NCBI GenBank assembly: GCA_002723275.1
Contig: PBNZ01000029.1
Coordinates: 185,832-222,456, forward strand
DNA length: 36,625 bases
From: Planctomycetaceae bacterium
Lineage (GTDB): Bacteria > Planctomycetota > Planctomycetia > Pirellulales > Pirellulaceae
Reading direction: 5' to 3'
Under the pieces are notes generated by a model. It was not told where the DNA came from, did not search any database, and saw only the letters and a program-made list of their open reading frames with translations. This document shows positions 8,487 through 17,029 of the stretch, piece after piece. Position numbers and translations under genes: made by a program. How positions within the stretch are numbered: position 1 is the stretch's first letter; every line of letters begins with the position of its first letter.

Positions 8487-8819
8487 GAATACGATCTCCT
8501 CGCAATTAACGATTCAAAGGAAATCTTCAAGGGTCCCGTTCACAGGGCCCCCTTAAGAGACACCGTCTACGACTTTCTTCCTTACCCATAATCTTATCCA
8601 CCTTCACGACAGATTACTGCCTAAAAAGCCCACGAAAGAGCACTGAACAGTAGTCTGCAGCCAGCCCATCCAGATGTCGCCAGCAGACGCTCGCTGATAC
8701 TGCCAGCATAAGGACGCTGAAGTTGGGGTTGAAGCGGCCAGAACAGTCCGCTAAAGATCGCCCCGACGGTATCCGTGCCGAGTTACGGAAATACGCTAGC
8801 GAGCCCCTTACAACTGACG
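8487..8819. other. Intergenic region between divergent isomerase and kinase genes
   Basis: About 330 bases separate two divergently read genes, so promoters for both must lie here. I see an imperfect inverted repeat near 8529-8554 (AAGGGTCCC facing GGGCCCCCTT) but no convincing -35/-10 pair. Part of this stretch may be coding if the kinase starts at the GTG at 8775. Confidence 0.5.
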
Positions 8820-11135
8820 ATGAACGAACGCCGAGCTTTGCCTCCAACTGCCGGTTCTCAAACCCATCTTGTCCACACGGCGATGCGGTTATTTCGAATT
8901 ATTCGTCACCGCCGAATTCAGGTGGTGTCGTGTCTCGTTGCAACGGCTCTTCTCGGAGCACTGTATTACTGCACCGCGGCACCGCTGTATTCGGCTCGTG
9001 TCTCCTTGATGATGATGTATCACGGTGGAGAGGACTCTCTCACAGGATCCGACACTTATCGTCGAGGCATGCTGCCAACTTACGAGCGATTATTTTATAG
9101 CAGTGTCGTGCTCGAACAAGCAGCCGCACGCATCCAGGAGCTGCCTGCTCCCTTGCGGGTCGACGTCACCCCGAAGCCCCGCGACGAATGGGTGGAGATT
9201 TTACGGAAGAACCTAACCGCAAGGGCGGTCCGTTCCACTAACTTCATAGAAGTCAGTTATCGATCTCGAGATGATGAGGCAGCGGTAGCCATCCTGGACG
9301 CCGTCGTCGAATCCTATTTGGACTTTATCGACCTGAACCAAAAAAATGTCGCCACCGAGATCGTTCGGATTCTGGACAAAGGTCGTTCGGACGTCGCCAG
9401 CCAACTTGATGCCAAAGAGCAGGAACTGCTGGTTGCCCAACGAGAAACCGGTGACCTGGGACTTCGAAACGGATCAACGATCACTCATCCATTAGTTCAT
9501 AACGTCGTCCGTATCAACGAAGCACTCATCGATGTCCGCAAAGAACGCATGCGTCTCGACGCATCACTCGCCGCAGTCCGACGTGCTATTAGTCAGGGCC
9601 AAGACGTGCGCCAATTCATGCTCTCCATGGAAGATGCTGGCGGCCGCGAGATGGCCCTGGGCATGCTGGGCATGAGTACAAAGGACGAGGATTTTGCGAA
9701 GCAGCTGAAACGAGAGCTTAACGATGATTACGCTCGACTCGAATCCATCCAGGACTATTACGGAAGCAATCACCCGACGTTTATCGAAGTTCGACAGAGC
9801 ATCCTGAAAAAAGAAGAGTATCTTGCCGAACACGGTACTGAGGGAGCTGAAATCGATGGCTTCCAAAATCAGCAACTTGGAGAAATGCTGCTGTCGAGTA
9901 TTCAGGGAAAACTGAATACCGCGATCGTCCACGAGCAAAATCTGGAACGAGAGTTTCAAATCGCACAAAACCAGGCAGTGGAGGTTAACGGCAAAGTCGC
10001 ACGAGTCGCTATCATCGAACATGACCTGCGAATGTTGCGAGAGCTGCACGATACACTTAGAAATCGAATCGCCAATTTGGACATTCGCCAGGATCAGGCA
10101 GAAGTTCGCATGGCGGTGGTGAGCGAGGCAACCGCTAGCGACTCACCTGTCCACCCACGTCTCTTAACGGTTCTTGCCACCGTGATCGTATCGGGCCTGT
10201 CCCTTGGAATCGGCCTCGCCTATGTCCTGGACGTCTTGGATGATCGCTTCCGCTCCGTCGATGAACTCAAAGACCAATTGAATGTTGCAGTTCTGGCGAT
10301 CGTACGCCAACTATCTCCGACATCTGCGACGGGGGTTGATTCACTGCAAGTTCATGTAGCTCCTAACGACGTAGCAAGCGAATCATTCCGAACACTACGA
10401 TCGACATTGGCATTTTCTGAACAGGGAAGCGAATGTGTTGCGATCAGCAGTTCAGAGCCCGGTGATGGAAAAACAACGGTGCTCTCCAACCTCGGAGCAT
10501 CATCTGCGCAAGCCGGCAAACGGACACTTCTGGTTGACGCCGACATGCGTCGCCCCGGACTGACACGATTGTTTGGTTTCCGCGGAAAGGGCGGGCTCTC
10601 CGACGTCCTAACAAAACCCAACGACCTGAATGAACTGTGTGAAGAACGCATCCAAAAGACCGCATTGGCTGGACTGGACGTACTTCCCGCTGGCCCTTTG
10701 CCAACAGACCCCAGTGGCTTGCTAACGAACCGTCGTTTTGCTGAATTTGTCGCCTGGGCCTGTGACCATTATGACCAGGTTTTGATTGATACGCCGCCTA
10801 TTCTGGCTGCCAGCGATGCATCCATTGTCTCACGACTTACCGGTGGCCTGGTGCTCATCATTCAACCTTCCAAAAACCATCGTCGCCTGGTTCACCGAGC
10901 CGTCGACGAAATCCGAGCTGCGAACCTGGAGCTGATTGGTGTCGTCATCAATCGAATATCTGATGACGGCGACTCCGCTTATGGATACTCGTACGGTTAC
11001 GGTCAGGGCTATGGACACGGTTACCACGAGGACGCCAACGTAGACGACGATCCTACGACCCTTCCGATTCAAGACCCTCAGGTGTTCCAGCGCCCAGCCG
11101 ATGATGCATCCGAGCCACGGCGGCGAGCGGCCTGA
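8820..11135 (+). CDS. Wzc-like polysaccharide co-polymerase with tyrosine autokinase (BY-kinase) domain
   Basis: An inner-membrane protein that controls chain length and export of polysaccharide. From the ATG at 8820 it has 771 residues. A Wzz-like N-terminus carries a first membrane segment (VVSCLVATALLGALYYC), then a long periplasmic coiled-coil region and a second membrane segment (VLATVIVSGLSLGIGLAYVL). The cytoplasmic BY-kinase domain has Walker A SSEPGDGKTT (K551), Walker A' LLVDADMRRP (D573, D575) and Walker B VLIDTPP (D657). A tyrosine cluster near the C-terminus alternates Tyr and Gly (Y721, Y723, Y725, Y727, Y731, Y735) and is the likely autophosphorylation site. Start is uncertain: a GTG at 8775 and an ATG at 8883 are in frame. 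It heads the polysaccharide locus, with the O-antigen-ligase-like gene 24 bases downstream. Confidence 0.93.
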   Translation: MNERRALPPTAGSQTHLVHTAMRLFRIIRHRRIQVVSCLVATALLGALYYCTAAPLYSARVSLMMMYHGGEDSLTGSDTYRRGMLPTYERLFYSSVVLEQAAARIQELPAPLRVDVTPKPRDEWVEILRKNLTARAVRSTNFIEVSYRSRDDEAAVAILDAVVESYLDFIDLNQKNVATEIVRILDKGRSDVASQLDAKEQELLVAQRETGDLGLRNGSTITHPLVHNVVRINEALIDVRKERMRLDASLAAVRRAISQGQDVRQFMLSMEDAGGREMALGMLGMSTKDEDFAKQLKRELNDDYARLESIQDYYGSNHPTFIEVRQSILKKEEYLAEHGTEGAEIDGFQNQQLGEMLLSSIQGKLNTAIVHEQNLEREFQIAQNQAVEVNGKVARVAIIEHDLRMLRELHDTLRNRIANLDIRQDQAEVRMAVVSEATASDSPVHPRLLTVLATVIVSGLSLGIGLAYVLDVLDDRFRSVDELKDQLNVAVLAIVRQLSPTSATGVDSLQVHVAPNDVASESFRTLRSTLAFSEQGSECVAISSSEPGDGKTTVLSNLGASSAQAGKRTLLVDADMRRPGLTRLFGFRGKGGLSDVLTKPNDLNELCEERIQKTALAGLDVLPAGPLPTDPSGLLTNRRFAEFVAWACDHYDQVLIDTPPILAASDASIVSRLTGGLVLIIQPSKNHRRLVHRAVDEIRAANLELIGVVINRISDDGDSAYGYSYGYGQGYGHGYHEDANVDDDPTTLPIQDPQVFQRPADDASEPRRRAA

Positions 11136-11159
11136 TGGCCTCAGCGAAGGATTCGTGAC

Positions 11160-13838
11160 ATGACGAGGCTTTCACGGATAGATTCGTCAAATAGATTCAC
11201 CCCCAACCATGATAAGCCGTGGTCTCGCTGGCAAAACGGTTCTGAGTATCGTCGCAAGCTTCTGAGGGCAATCGTTGACCTGGGAATTATTTCGATCCTG
11301 TTCATTGCGCCCCTAGCGATGGGCGGTCGACACCCCGCCGGCAAATGGCTTCTGACGACAATCATCTGGACAACAGTCATCAGTTGGTTCTTACACCAAC
11401 TGCACGACTCTCGATCACGCTGGGAGTTCTCCGGCGCGGAATTCCTTCTAGTTCTGGCGTTGGCACTCGTTTCGTTGCAAATCGTACCTGCCCCAGCACT
11501 TCAACCGTTTTTAAGCCCAGCGCAGAACGACCTGTTACCGATGTGGCAAGTTTCCAGCGTGCAGGGCGAAGCATTCCTGGGATTGTGGCAAACACCGTCG
11601 TTGTCACCTGAAGCAACGCGCCGCGGCCTCGTCTTACTCGCATCATACGCAGTGCTGTTTATCGTTACTTTCCAACGGCTGCAAACGATCGACGATGTGG
11701 ATCGATTATTGAAGTGGATAGCGATGGCGGTGGTCCTGATGGCAGTGATTGGACTGTTGCAATATCTGGCCGGGAACGGGCGTTTCCTCTGGATTTATGA
11801 GCATCCCTCTCGTAGTCCTGCGCACACCGTGAAGGGAACATTTGCAAATCAAAACCACTTCACTCATTTCCTGGCACTGGGAATGGTTCCATTGATTGCC
11901 TGGCTAGAGCGCAAAATAAACACGAGAACGAATGGCTTGAACTCGTTTACCGGCAAATCATCTGATCGCCACACAGCAAGGGTCAGCCTGATCGGATTCG
12001 GCATCGTTCTCGTCGGGCTCGCCGGAATACTTTCGTTTTCACGGGGCGGTCTAGCCGTCATGGCGTTGGCGATCCTCTGCTACGTTGCGTTACGCACCTT
12101 TCACCGTGGAATCGAGTATCGAACTCTGGCTGGGGCATCCGTCGTCATCGTCATCCTGACGATCGCACTTTCCTTTCATGGGCATCAACGGCTCGCCGAT
12201 CGAATCGATACGGTTACCAGTGGTTCACTGCAATCTCTCGACCCTGACGGAGCCCGCAGAAAAATCTGGGCGGCGGCGTATGATGCGATTCCAGACTTTC
12301 AACGGGTAGGAGCCGGTGTAGGAACGCACCCCGCACTCTATCCGCGGTATTTGGAATCGCGGCTCGACTACACCTATTCTCACGCCGAATCAGGTTACCT
12401 ACAGATTCTGTTGGAAACGGGAATTCCCGGGCTGTTTCTGTTAGTGATAGCACTAACCCTATCCGCAAAATGGATTTGGCGCGGCCTGCGATCAAACCTT
12501 GACTCCGACAATCGCCTTCGTGTTTGCTCAGCTGTTCTCGCTGCGACATGGTTGACGACCGTCACACATTCTTTCATCGACTTCGTCTGGTATATCCCGG
12601 CGTGTCTGTCGTGTGTCGTATTAATGATGGCAGCCGCCGCACGACTCAACCGCCTGGCTGAAAACCGCACCAAAAGTGTTCCGGTTTCGCAATTCAATTG
12701 GATACTCATGACGGGCATGGCAATCACCGTCGCTTTTCTTTCTCATTCCATACAATCGGGTCCTGCCGTCGCCTCACGACACTGGGATAAATACCTGAGC
12801 ATGTCTCTCGACGCTGAGCGAGAAAAGGAGAAACTTCAGGAAGCAGGAAAGATAGCGGGGCGTCCGCTGTCGCATATCGAGACAGATCAACTCAAAATCA
12901 TGGCGGCTCATCTCGAATCAGCATTGGCCGCAGATCCTGACGACGCGAGGTGCCACCTCAGACTGGCTACGACTTATCTGCACCTCTTCGAATTAGCACA
13001 ACAGGCCAGCGACAACCCGATGAGCCTGGGAACGCTGCGAGAAGCCGCCATCGCCTCCAGATTTGCGACGACAGAGCAACTCCAAGCCTGGCTTCAGGCA
13101 GCCACAGGCGACCATTTTCAATATCTAGAACTTGCCTGGCAACATGCGTCTCACGCAACCCGGCTTTGTCCGCTCTACGGAAAATCCTATCTACATCTTT
13201 CGGATCTGGCTTTCATCTATGGATGCGACCCATCACGAAGTGGCTTAATCCAACAAGCTCTGGCGGTTCGCCCGTATGATGGTGCTGCGCTCTATACTGC
13301 GGGTTATCAGGCTCTCCAAAACCAGGACGCCGTTCAGGCAACCGCTTACTTTCAAACTGCAATGAAAGGTGGCCCTAACATCCAAGCCGCCATCGTCCAC
13401 ACGGTTGCTCCACAATTACCGCCCCAAACTTTCATTGAACTATTCCAACCGAACGTCACTGGATTGAGAGAACTCTTTAGGTATTACCGCGCGACTCACA
13501 AGGACCAGCAGGCCCGTCTCGTCGGTCGTCAGTACGTGACGGCTCTTGAATCCGCTGCCGAGCAAGAAACCGGAGCAGCGGCGGCACGTCATTGGCAGGA
13601 AGCTCAAGCGATTCATGGCTTCCTTCAGGATTACGATCGAGCCCTCCTAGCAACTCAAAAGGCAGTTGCCGCTCAACCAGACAATTACCAGCTCAACTAC
13701 CTCCTGGCAGTTCGATTATCTCATGCTGGGGAATTCTCAAGGTCGCTCGACCGTCTCAATCAATGCCGGCGTCGGCGCCCCTACGACACAGCGGTGCTCA
13801 ATAAGATCGCTGAAATCGAGGCAAAGCTGACTCGCTAA
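11160..13838 (+). CDS. O-antigen ligase/polymerase-like membrane protein with C-terminal TPR region
   Basis: An 892-residue protein. Its first ~530 residues are a multi-pass membrane region of about a dozen hydrophobic segments, with the Wzy_C/O-antigen-ligase signatures GTFANQNHFTHFLA, ILSFSRGGLAVMALAIL and YSHAESGYLQILLETGIPG. Members polymerise undecaprenyl-linked repeat units or transfer the finished glycan to an acceptor. The C-terminal ~330 residues are soluble and TPR-like (LESALAADPDDARCHLRLATTYLHL, ALAVRPYDGAALYTAGYQAL, AVAAQPDNYQLNYLLAVRL), a common fusion in planctomycetes. An AAGG element lies shortly before the ATG. It is 24 bases downstream of the kinase, so they are likely co-transcribed. 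Ligase versus polymerase cannot be decided, but a second Wzy candidate at 21774 makes the ligase role attractive. Confidence 0.85.
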   Translation: MTRLSRIDSSNRFTPNHDKPWSRWQNGSEYRRKLLRAIVDLGIISILFIAPLAMGGRHPAGKWLLTTIIWTTVISWFLHQLHDSRSRWEFSGAEFLLVLALALVSLQIVPAPALQPFLSPAQNDLLPMWQVSSVQGEAFLGLWQTPSLSPEATRRGLVLLASYAVLFIVTFQRLQTIDDVDRLLKWIAMAVVLMAVIGLLQYLAGNGRFLWIYEHPSRSPAHTVKGTFANQNHFTHFLALGMVPLIAWLERKINTRTNGLNSFTGKSSDRHTARVSLIGFGIVLVGLAGILSFSRGGLAVMALAILCYVALRTFHRGIEYRTLAGASVVIVILTIALSFHGHQRLADRIDTVTSGSLQSLDPDGARRKIWAAAYDAIPDFQRVGAGVGTHPALYPRYLESRLDYTYSHAESGYLQILLETGIPGLFLLVIALTLSAKWIWRGLRSNLDSDNRLRVCSAVLAATWLTTVTHSFIDFVWYIPACLSCVVLMMAAAARLNRLAENRTKSVPVSQFNWILMTGMAITVAFLSHSIQSGPAVASRHWDKYLSMSLDAEREKEKLQEAGKIAGRPLSHIETDQLKIMAAHLESALAADPDDARCHLRLATTYLHLFELAQQASDNPMSLGTLREAAIASRFATTEQLQAWLQAATGDHFQYLELAWQHASHATRLCPLYGKSYLHLSDLAFIYGCDPSRSGLIQQALAVRPYDGAALYTAGYQALQNQDAVQATAYFQTAMKGGPNIQAAIVHTVAPQLPPQTFIELFQPNVTGLRELFRYYRATHKDQQARLVGRQYVTALESAAEQETGAAAARHWQEAQAIHGFLQDYDRALLATQKAVAAQPDNYQLNYLLAVRLSHAGEFSRSLDRLNQCRRRRPYDTAVLNKIAEIEAKLTR

Positions 13839-13867
13839 CTCGTTTCCTTCACTGAAACGGTGAATTG

Positions 13868-14041
13868 GTGCGTTTTGGCAACACCGACAACCCTGTTGAT
13901 GTCGCAGGAGATCAACGCGCTGTTGCCACGCGTCAACACGTCTCAACCTTCGGTTATTTCACTCCTGCGGGTGACCTATGGTTCTATGTGGCATTCGCCG
14001 CACCGTCGCCCTCCGCGACACTTGATATGCGCCATGATTGA
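13868..14041 (+). other. Short open frame in phase with the subtilase, closed by a UGA
   Basis: A 57-codon frame from GTG 13868 to TGA 14039-14041 has amino-acid composition like a real protein (VSTFGYFTPAGDLWFYVAF). It is in the same reading frame as the subtilase that starts 33 bases downstream, with no other stop in between. It could be a decayed or interrupted N-terminal extension, a small independent peptide, or chance. No clear ribosome binding site is seen. Confidence 0.25.
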
Positions 14042-14074
14042 CCTGATGAAGCCGAAGTCTCCACAAGCCCCGTG

Positions 14075-17029
14075 ATGGATCCATCCGAGTTAAGACTCGA
14101 CAAGTATCGTCGACTCAGCATTGAGCTGTGCGAATCTCGGTACGTCCTGACACATCCTATTGCCGAAATTCCAGCGATGGAATTATCGACGGCGATGGTC
14201 GAGGCGCAAGTCGATTCGATCGAATCTCCTGCGCGGCAACTTGCCCAGAACACGTTTGGCTTAACCGGCAACGGGCAGACCGTAGTCATTATTGACAGCG
14301 GCATTGCCTACGATCACTCAGCTTTAGGCGGTGGCTTTGGACCGCAATACCGTGTCGTCGGCGGCTGGGACTTCACCGAGGAAAATGACGCGGACCCCTA
14401 TGACGACGCACCTGCTGGCCTCCATGGGACCCATGTGGCTGGCATCATTGGTAGCAATGACGAACAACACCCGGGCCTTGCAACCGATGTCGATTTTGTT
14501 GCGTTACGAGTATTCAACGACCAGGGAAAGGGCGACTTCGAGTGGATTGAAGAGGCGCTTCAATGGGTGGAAACGAACATCGACACGTTCGAACATCCGA
14601 TCACTACGGTCAACCTGTCGTTGGGTACCAAGTGGAAGGGCGATGACGTCCCACAATGGGCGATACTCGAAGACGAGCTCCTGGCCTTGAGAGAGGCCGG
14701 ACTTTTCATCACCGTCGCCGCTGGAAACAACTTTGAAAAAGAGCCAACGACGGGCTTGAGCTATCCCGCTGCGAGTCCTCACGTTATCCCCGTGGCCAGC
14801 CATGATGCCAACGGGCTGGTCAGCGAGTTTAGCCGTCGTAGCGAACGAGTCCTCGTGGCGCCAGGCGAAGACATTACAAGCACGTCGCCCGACTACCTTT
14901 ACGATTTCAATGGGATCACAGACGATTTCCTCGCAACGTCGGGAACAAGCATGGCTGCGCCCTACATCGCCGGTGCGAGCGTTCTCATTCGTGAAGCGAT
15001 AGAGATCAGCGGACAAGACGCCGTTGGCCCCGCGGAGATCTACAACATCCTGGCCAGCACGGCCACCTCCGTATTCGACCCTGTCACCAATGCCCATTAC
15101 CACCGCGTGGACCTGCAGGCCGCTCTCACGTCAGTGCTCCCGGTCGAGCTTCAAACCCGGCTGCAACAGTCAGTCACCGATCTCGGCTCCGTAGAACAAC
15201 TGGAAGCTTCAACTGCCGCCGACCGTTTGTACGGTATTACGGCAACTCATTCGGGAACCTTAACCTTGGAAATCCACCCTGACCTGATTTCCACGGGGCG
15301 GATCCTGGTCTACGACACGAATCGAGTCGAACTTCCCGAGAGCCGTATCCTCCGTCGAGGCAATCGGCTGGACCTGGAAGTCACAGCAGGCGAACAAATC
15401 ATTTTTGAGATTGCGAGTTCTTCGGCATCCACTCGAATACGACTCACCAACTTGATTCAACAAACCGAAGAAGCGATCCACATCTTCGGAAGCGAAGGTG
15501 ACGACGACATCCGCCTCAAACTGAACACGGGTAAACTGCTGATTAACGGTGTCAGCTACAGCGTCGCAGGACTTCCGAGCCAAATCACGATTCACGGATC
15601 TTCTGGCACCGACGCGTTCCGACTCTGGCTAACACCTGACCAAGAAAATGTATCATTAACCCCCGACCAAGTCAGAGCGGTTGCCGATGAATACCAACTG
15701 ACGAGCCACGGATTTGAATCAAATTACGTCTATGCGATCGGCCAAGGCGACGAAACGATACTTGAAGGTTCGTCCGGCAAGGACCGCCTCACGAGCCTTC
15801 CGCATTACAGCCTTATCAGCGGCCCGGGCTATTCGAACTACGTCCAGGGATTTGCGTCGGTTATCGCCGACGGGAATCAAGGCGGTGAAGACGAGGCTAG
15901 ACTTTACGGATCGCACGGTGATGACCAATTTACAGGCCAACCGCATGAAGGCACTCTAATCAGCAACGGATCTCGCACGACGGTCCAAAACTTTGATCGA
16001 GTGCGTATCCAAGGGCGAGGAGGCATCGACCGAGCGACACTTCACGACTCAGCCGATAACAACCACTTTTTTGGGCTGTCCGAATACAGTCTGCTTCGCG
16101 GCAAAGACTTCGAACAGTATCTTGCCGATTTCGAAGACGTCAGAGTGTACTCGACAGCAGGCGGCTCCGACGTTGCCAGGCTCTACGATTCCGCATCCGA
16201 CGATACATTTGTCGGACTGTCCGATTATTCATTGATCGAGAGCAAAACTCACCGAATCTACGCGAATGGCTTCGACAAGGTCCGAGCTGTATCGAGCCAG
16301 GGAGGGACTGACACCGCCAGACTGATTGATTCACCAACGAGTGACGAGTTTTTTGGTTTGCCGACCTACGCCGTCATGCGTGGCTCTGGATTCGACAACT
16401 ATGTCGAAGGCTTTGCCAAGGTCAAGGCTCATGCATTTCGAGGTGGACAGGACCGAGCAAGGCTGTATGGATCCCCGGGCAATGATGTATTTTACGCTCT
16501 GCCAGAATACTCACTCATGTTCGGTGCAACCTATTCAAACTATGCTGCCGGCTTCGAAGTCGTCCAGGGATTTGGACACCAGGGCGGTTACGACGAAGCC
16601 CGTCTGTTTGATTCCGCCGGCAACGACGTGCTCTCGCTCTCCTCGCATCAGGGCACTATGTCAGGAGCCGGATACACAACGTCGGCAACGGGCTTCAACA
16701 CACTGTTCGTTCAGGCCCAACGAGGCGGGGACGATCGGGCAATGATCCACCGGCGTTCGGCAGACGTCCTCTTCTCGAACCCTTCACTTCGCGACTTCAT
16801 GGCAATCGCCTACCAGTCCGATTCCTCCGAAACTCGATCCCTGACTAACGCTCTACGAGCTCGGGAGAACGAACAACGTCGGGCAAGCCTACGGTCCGCA
16901 ATTCAGTCCGACAACGCAATTGATATCGACACGCTATTTAATAGCCTTGATCCCGATGATCACGTCATTGTCAGCTTCGGATTTGATCGCTTTGAAGATC
17001 TATCCTTCGTTCGGAACGAGACGGTTTGA
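14075..17029 (+). CDS. Subtilisin-like (S8) serine protease with seven 47-residue C-terminal repeats
   Basis: A 984-residue secreted protease. Residues 11-26 (YRRLSIELCESRYVLT) match the N-terminal RRLxxExLExRxLL signature of many planctomycete exported proteins. The peptidase S8 domain has the full triad: D74 in VVIIDSGIAYD, H117 in GLHGTHVAGI and S292 in TSGTSMAAP, with oxyanion-hole N218 in AAGNN. A bridging region follows. Residues 563-890 are seven tandem repeats, six of 47 residues and one of 46, with consensus LYDSxGNDxFxGLxxYSLxxGxxYxxYxxGFxxVxAxxxxGGxDxAR. The tail is acidic. The start is the ATG at 14075, directly preceded by an in-frame GTG. Its end overlaps the convergent flippase gene by 30 bases. 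Location inside the polysaccharide locus suggests a role at the cell surface or in matrix turnover, which is inference. Confidence 0.92.
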   Translation: MDPSELRLDKYRRLSIELCESRYVLTHPIAEIPAMELSTAMVEAQVDSIESPARQLAQNTFGLTGNGQTVVIIDSGIAYDHSALGGGFGPQYRVVGGWDFTEENDADPYDDAPAGLHGTHVAGIIGSNDEQHPGLATDVDFVALRVFNDQGKGDFEWIEEALQWVETNIDTFEHPITTVNLSLGTKWKGDDVPQWAILEDELLALREAGLFITVAAGNNFEKEPTTGLSYPAASPHVIPVASHDANGLVSEFSRRSERVLVAPGEDITSTSPDYLYDFNGITDDFLATSGTSMAAPYIAGASVLIREAIEISGQDAVGPAEIYNILASTATSVFDPVTNAHYHRVDLQAALTSVLPVELQTRLQQSVTDLGSVEQLEASTAADRLYGITATHSGTLTLEIHPDLISTGRILVYDTNRVELPESRILRRGNRLDLEVTAGEQIIFEIASSSASTRIRLTNLIQQTEEAIHIFGSEGDDDIRLKLNTGKLLINGVSYSVAGLPSQITIHGSSGTDAFRLWLTPDQENVSLTPDQVRAVADEYQLTSHGFESNYVYAIGQGDETILEGSSGKDRLTSLPHYSLISGPGYSNYVQGFASVIADGNQGGEDEARLYGSHGDDQFTGQPHEGTLISNGSRTTVQNFDRVRIQGRGGIDRATLHDSADNNHFFGLSEYSLLRGKDFEQYLADFEDVRVYSTAGGSDVARLYDSASDDTFVGLSDYSLIESKTHRIYANGFDKVRAVSSQGGTDTARLIDSPTSDEFFGLPTYAVMRGSGFDNYVEGFAKVKAHAFRGGQDRARLYGSPGNDVFYALPEYSLMFGATYSNYAAGFEVVQGFGHQGGYDEARLFDSAGNDVLSLSSHQGTMSGAGYTTSATGFNTLFVQAQRGGDDRAMIHRRSADVLFSNPSLRDFMAIAYQSDSSETRSLTNALRARENEQRRASLRSAIQSDNAIDIDTLFNSLDPDDHVIVSFGFDRFEDLSFVRNETV
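15761..16744 (+). repeat. Seven tandem ~141-bp coding repeats in the subtilase
   Basis: Seven consecutive units start at 15761, 15902, 16040, 16181, 16322, 16463 and 16604 and end at 16744. Six encode 47 residues and the second encodes 46. Each begins L-x-D/G-S and ends GG-x-D-x-A-R. DNA identity between units is low while the protein pattern is kept, so this is an old, selected array and not a recent duplication. Confidence 0.88.

Noticed and set aside
8529-8554. Possible terminator or riboswitch-like inverted repeat upstream of the isomerase
   Set aside because: The stem has mismatches in the middle and no T-run; no conserved riboswitch elements are recognisable.
14504-15103. A 199-codon open frame on the minus strand opposite the subtilase
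   Set aside because: It lies fully antisense to the catalytic domain with intact triad motifs; its sequence shows no domain and is a shadow of the real gene's codon bias.
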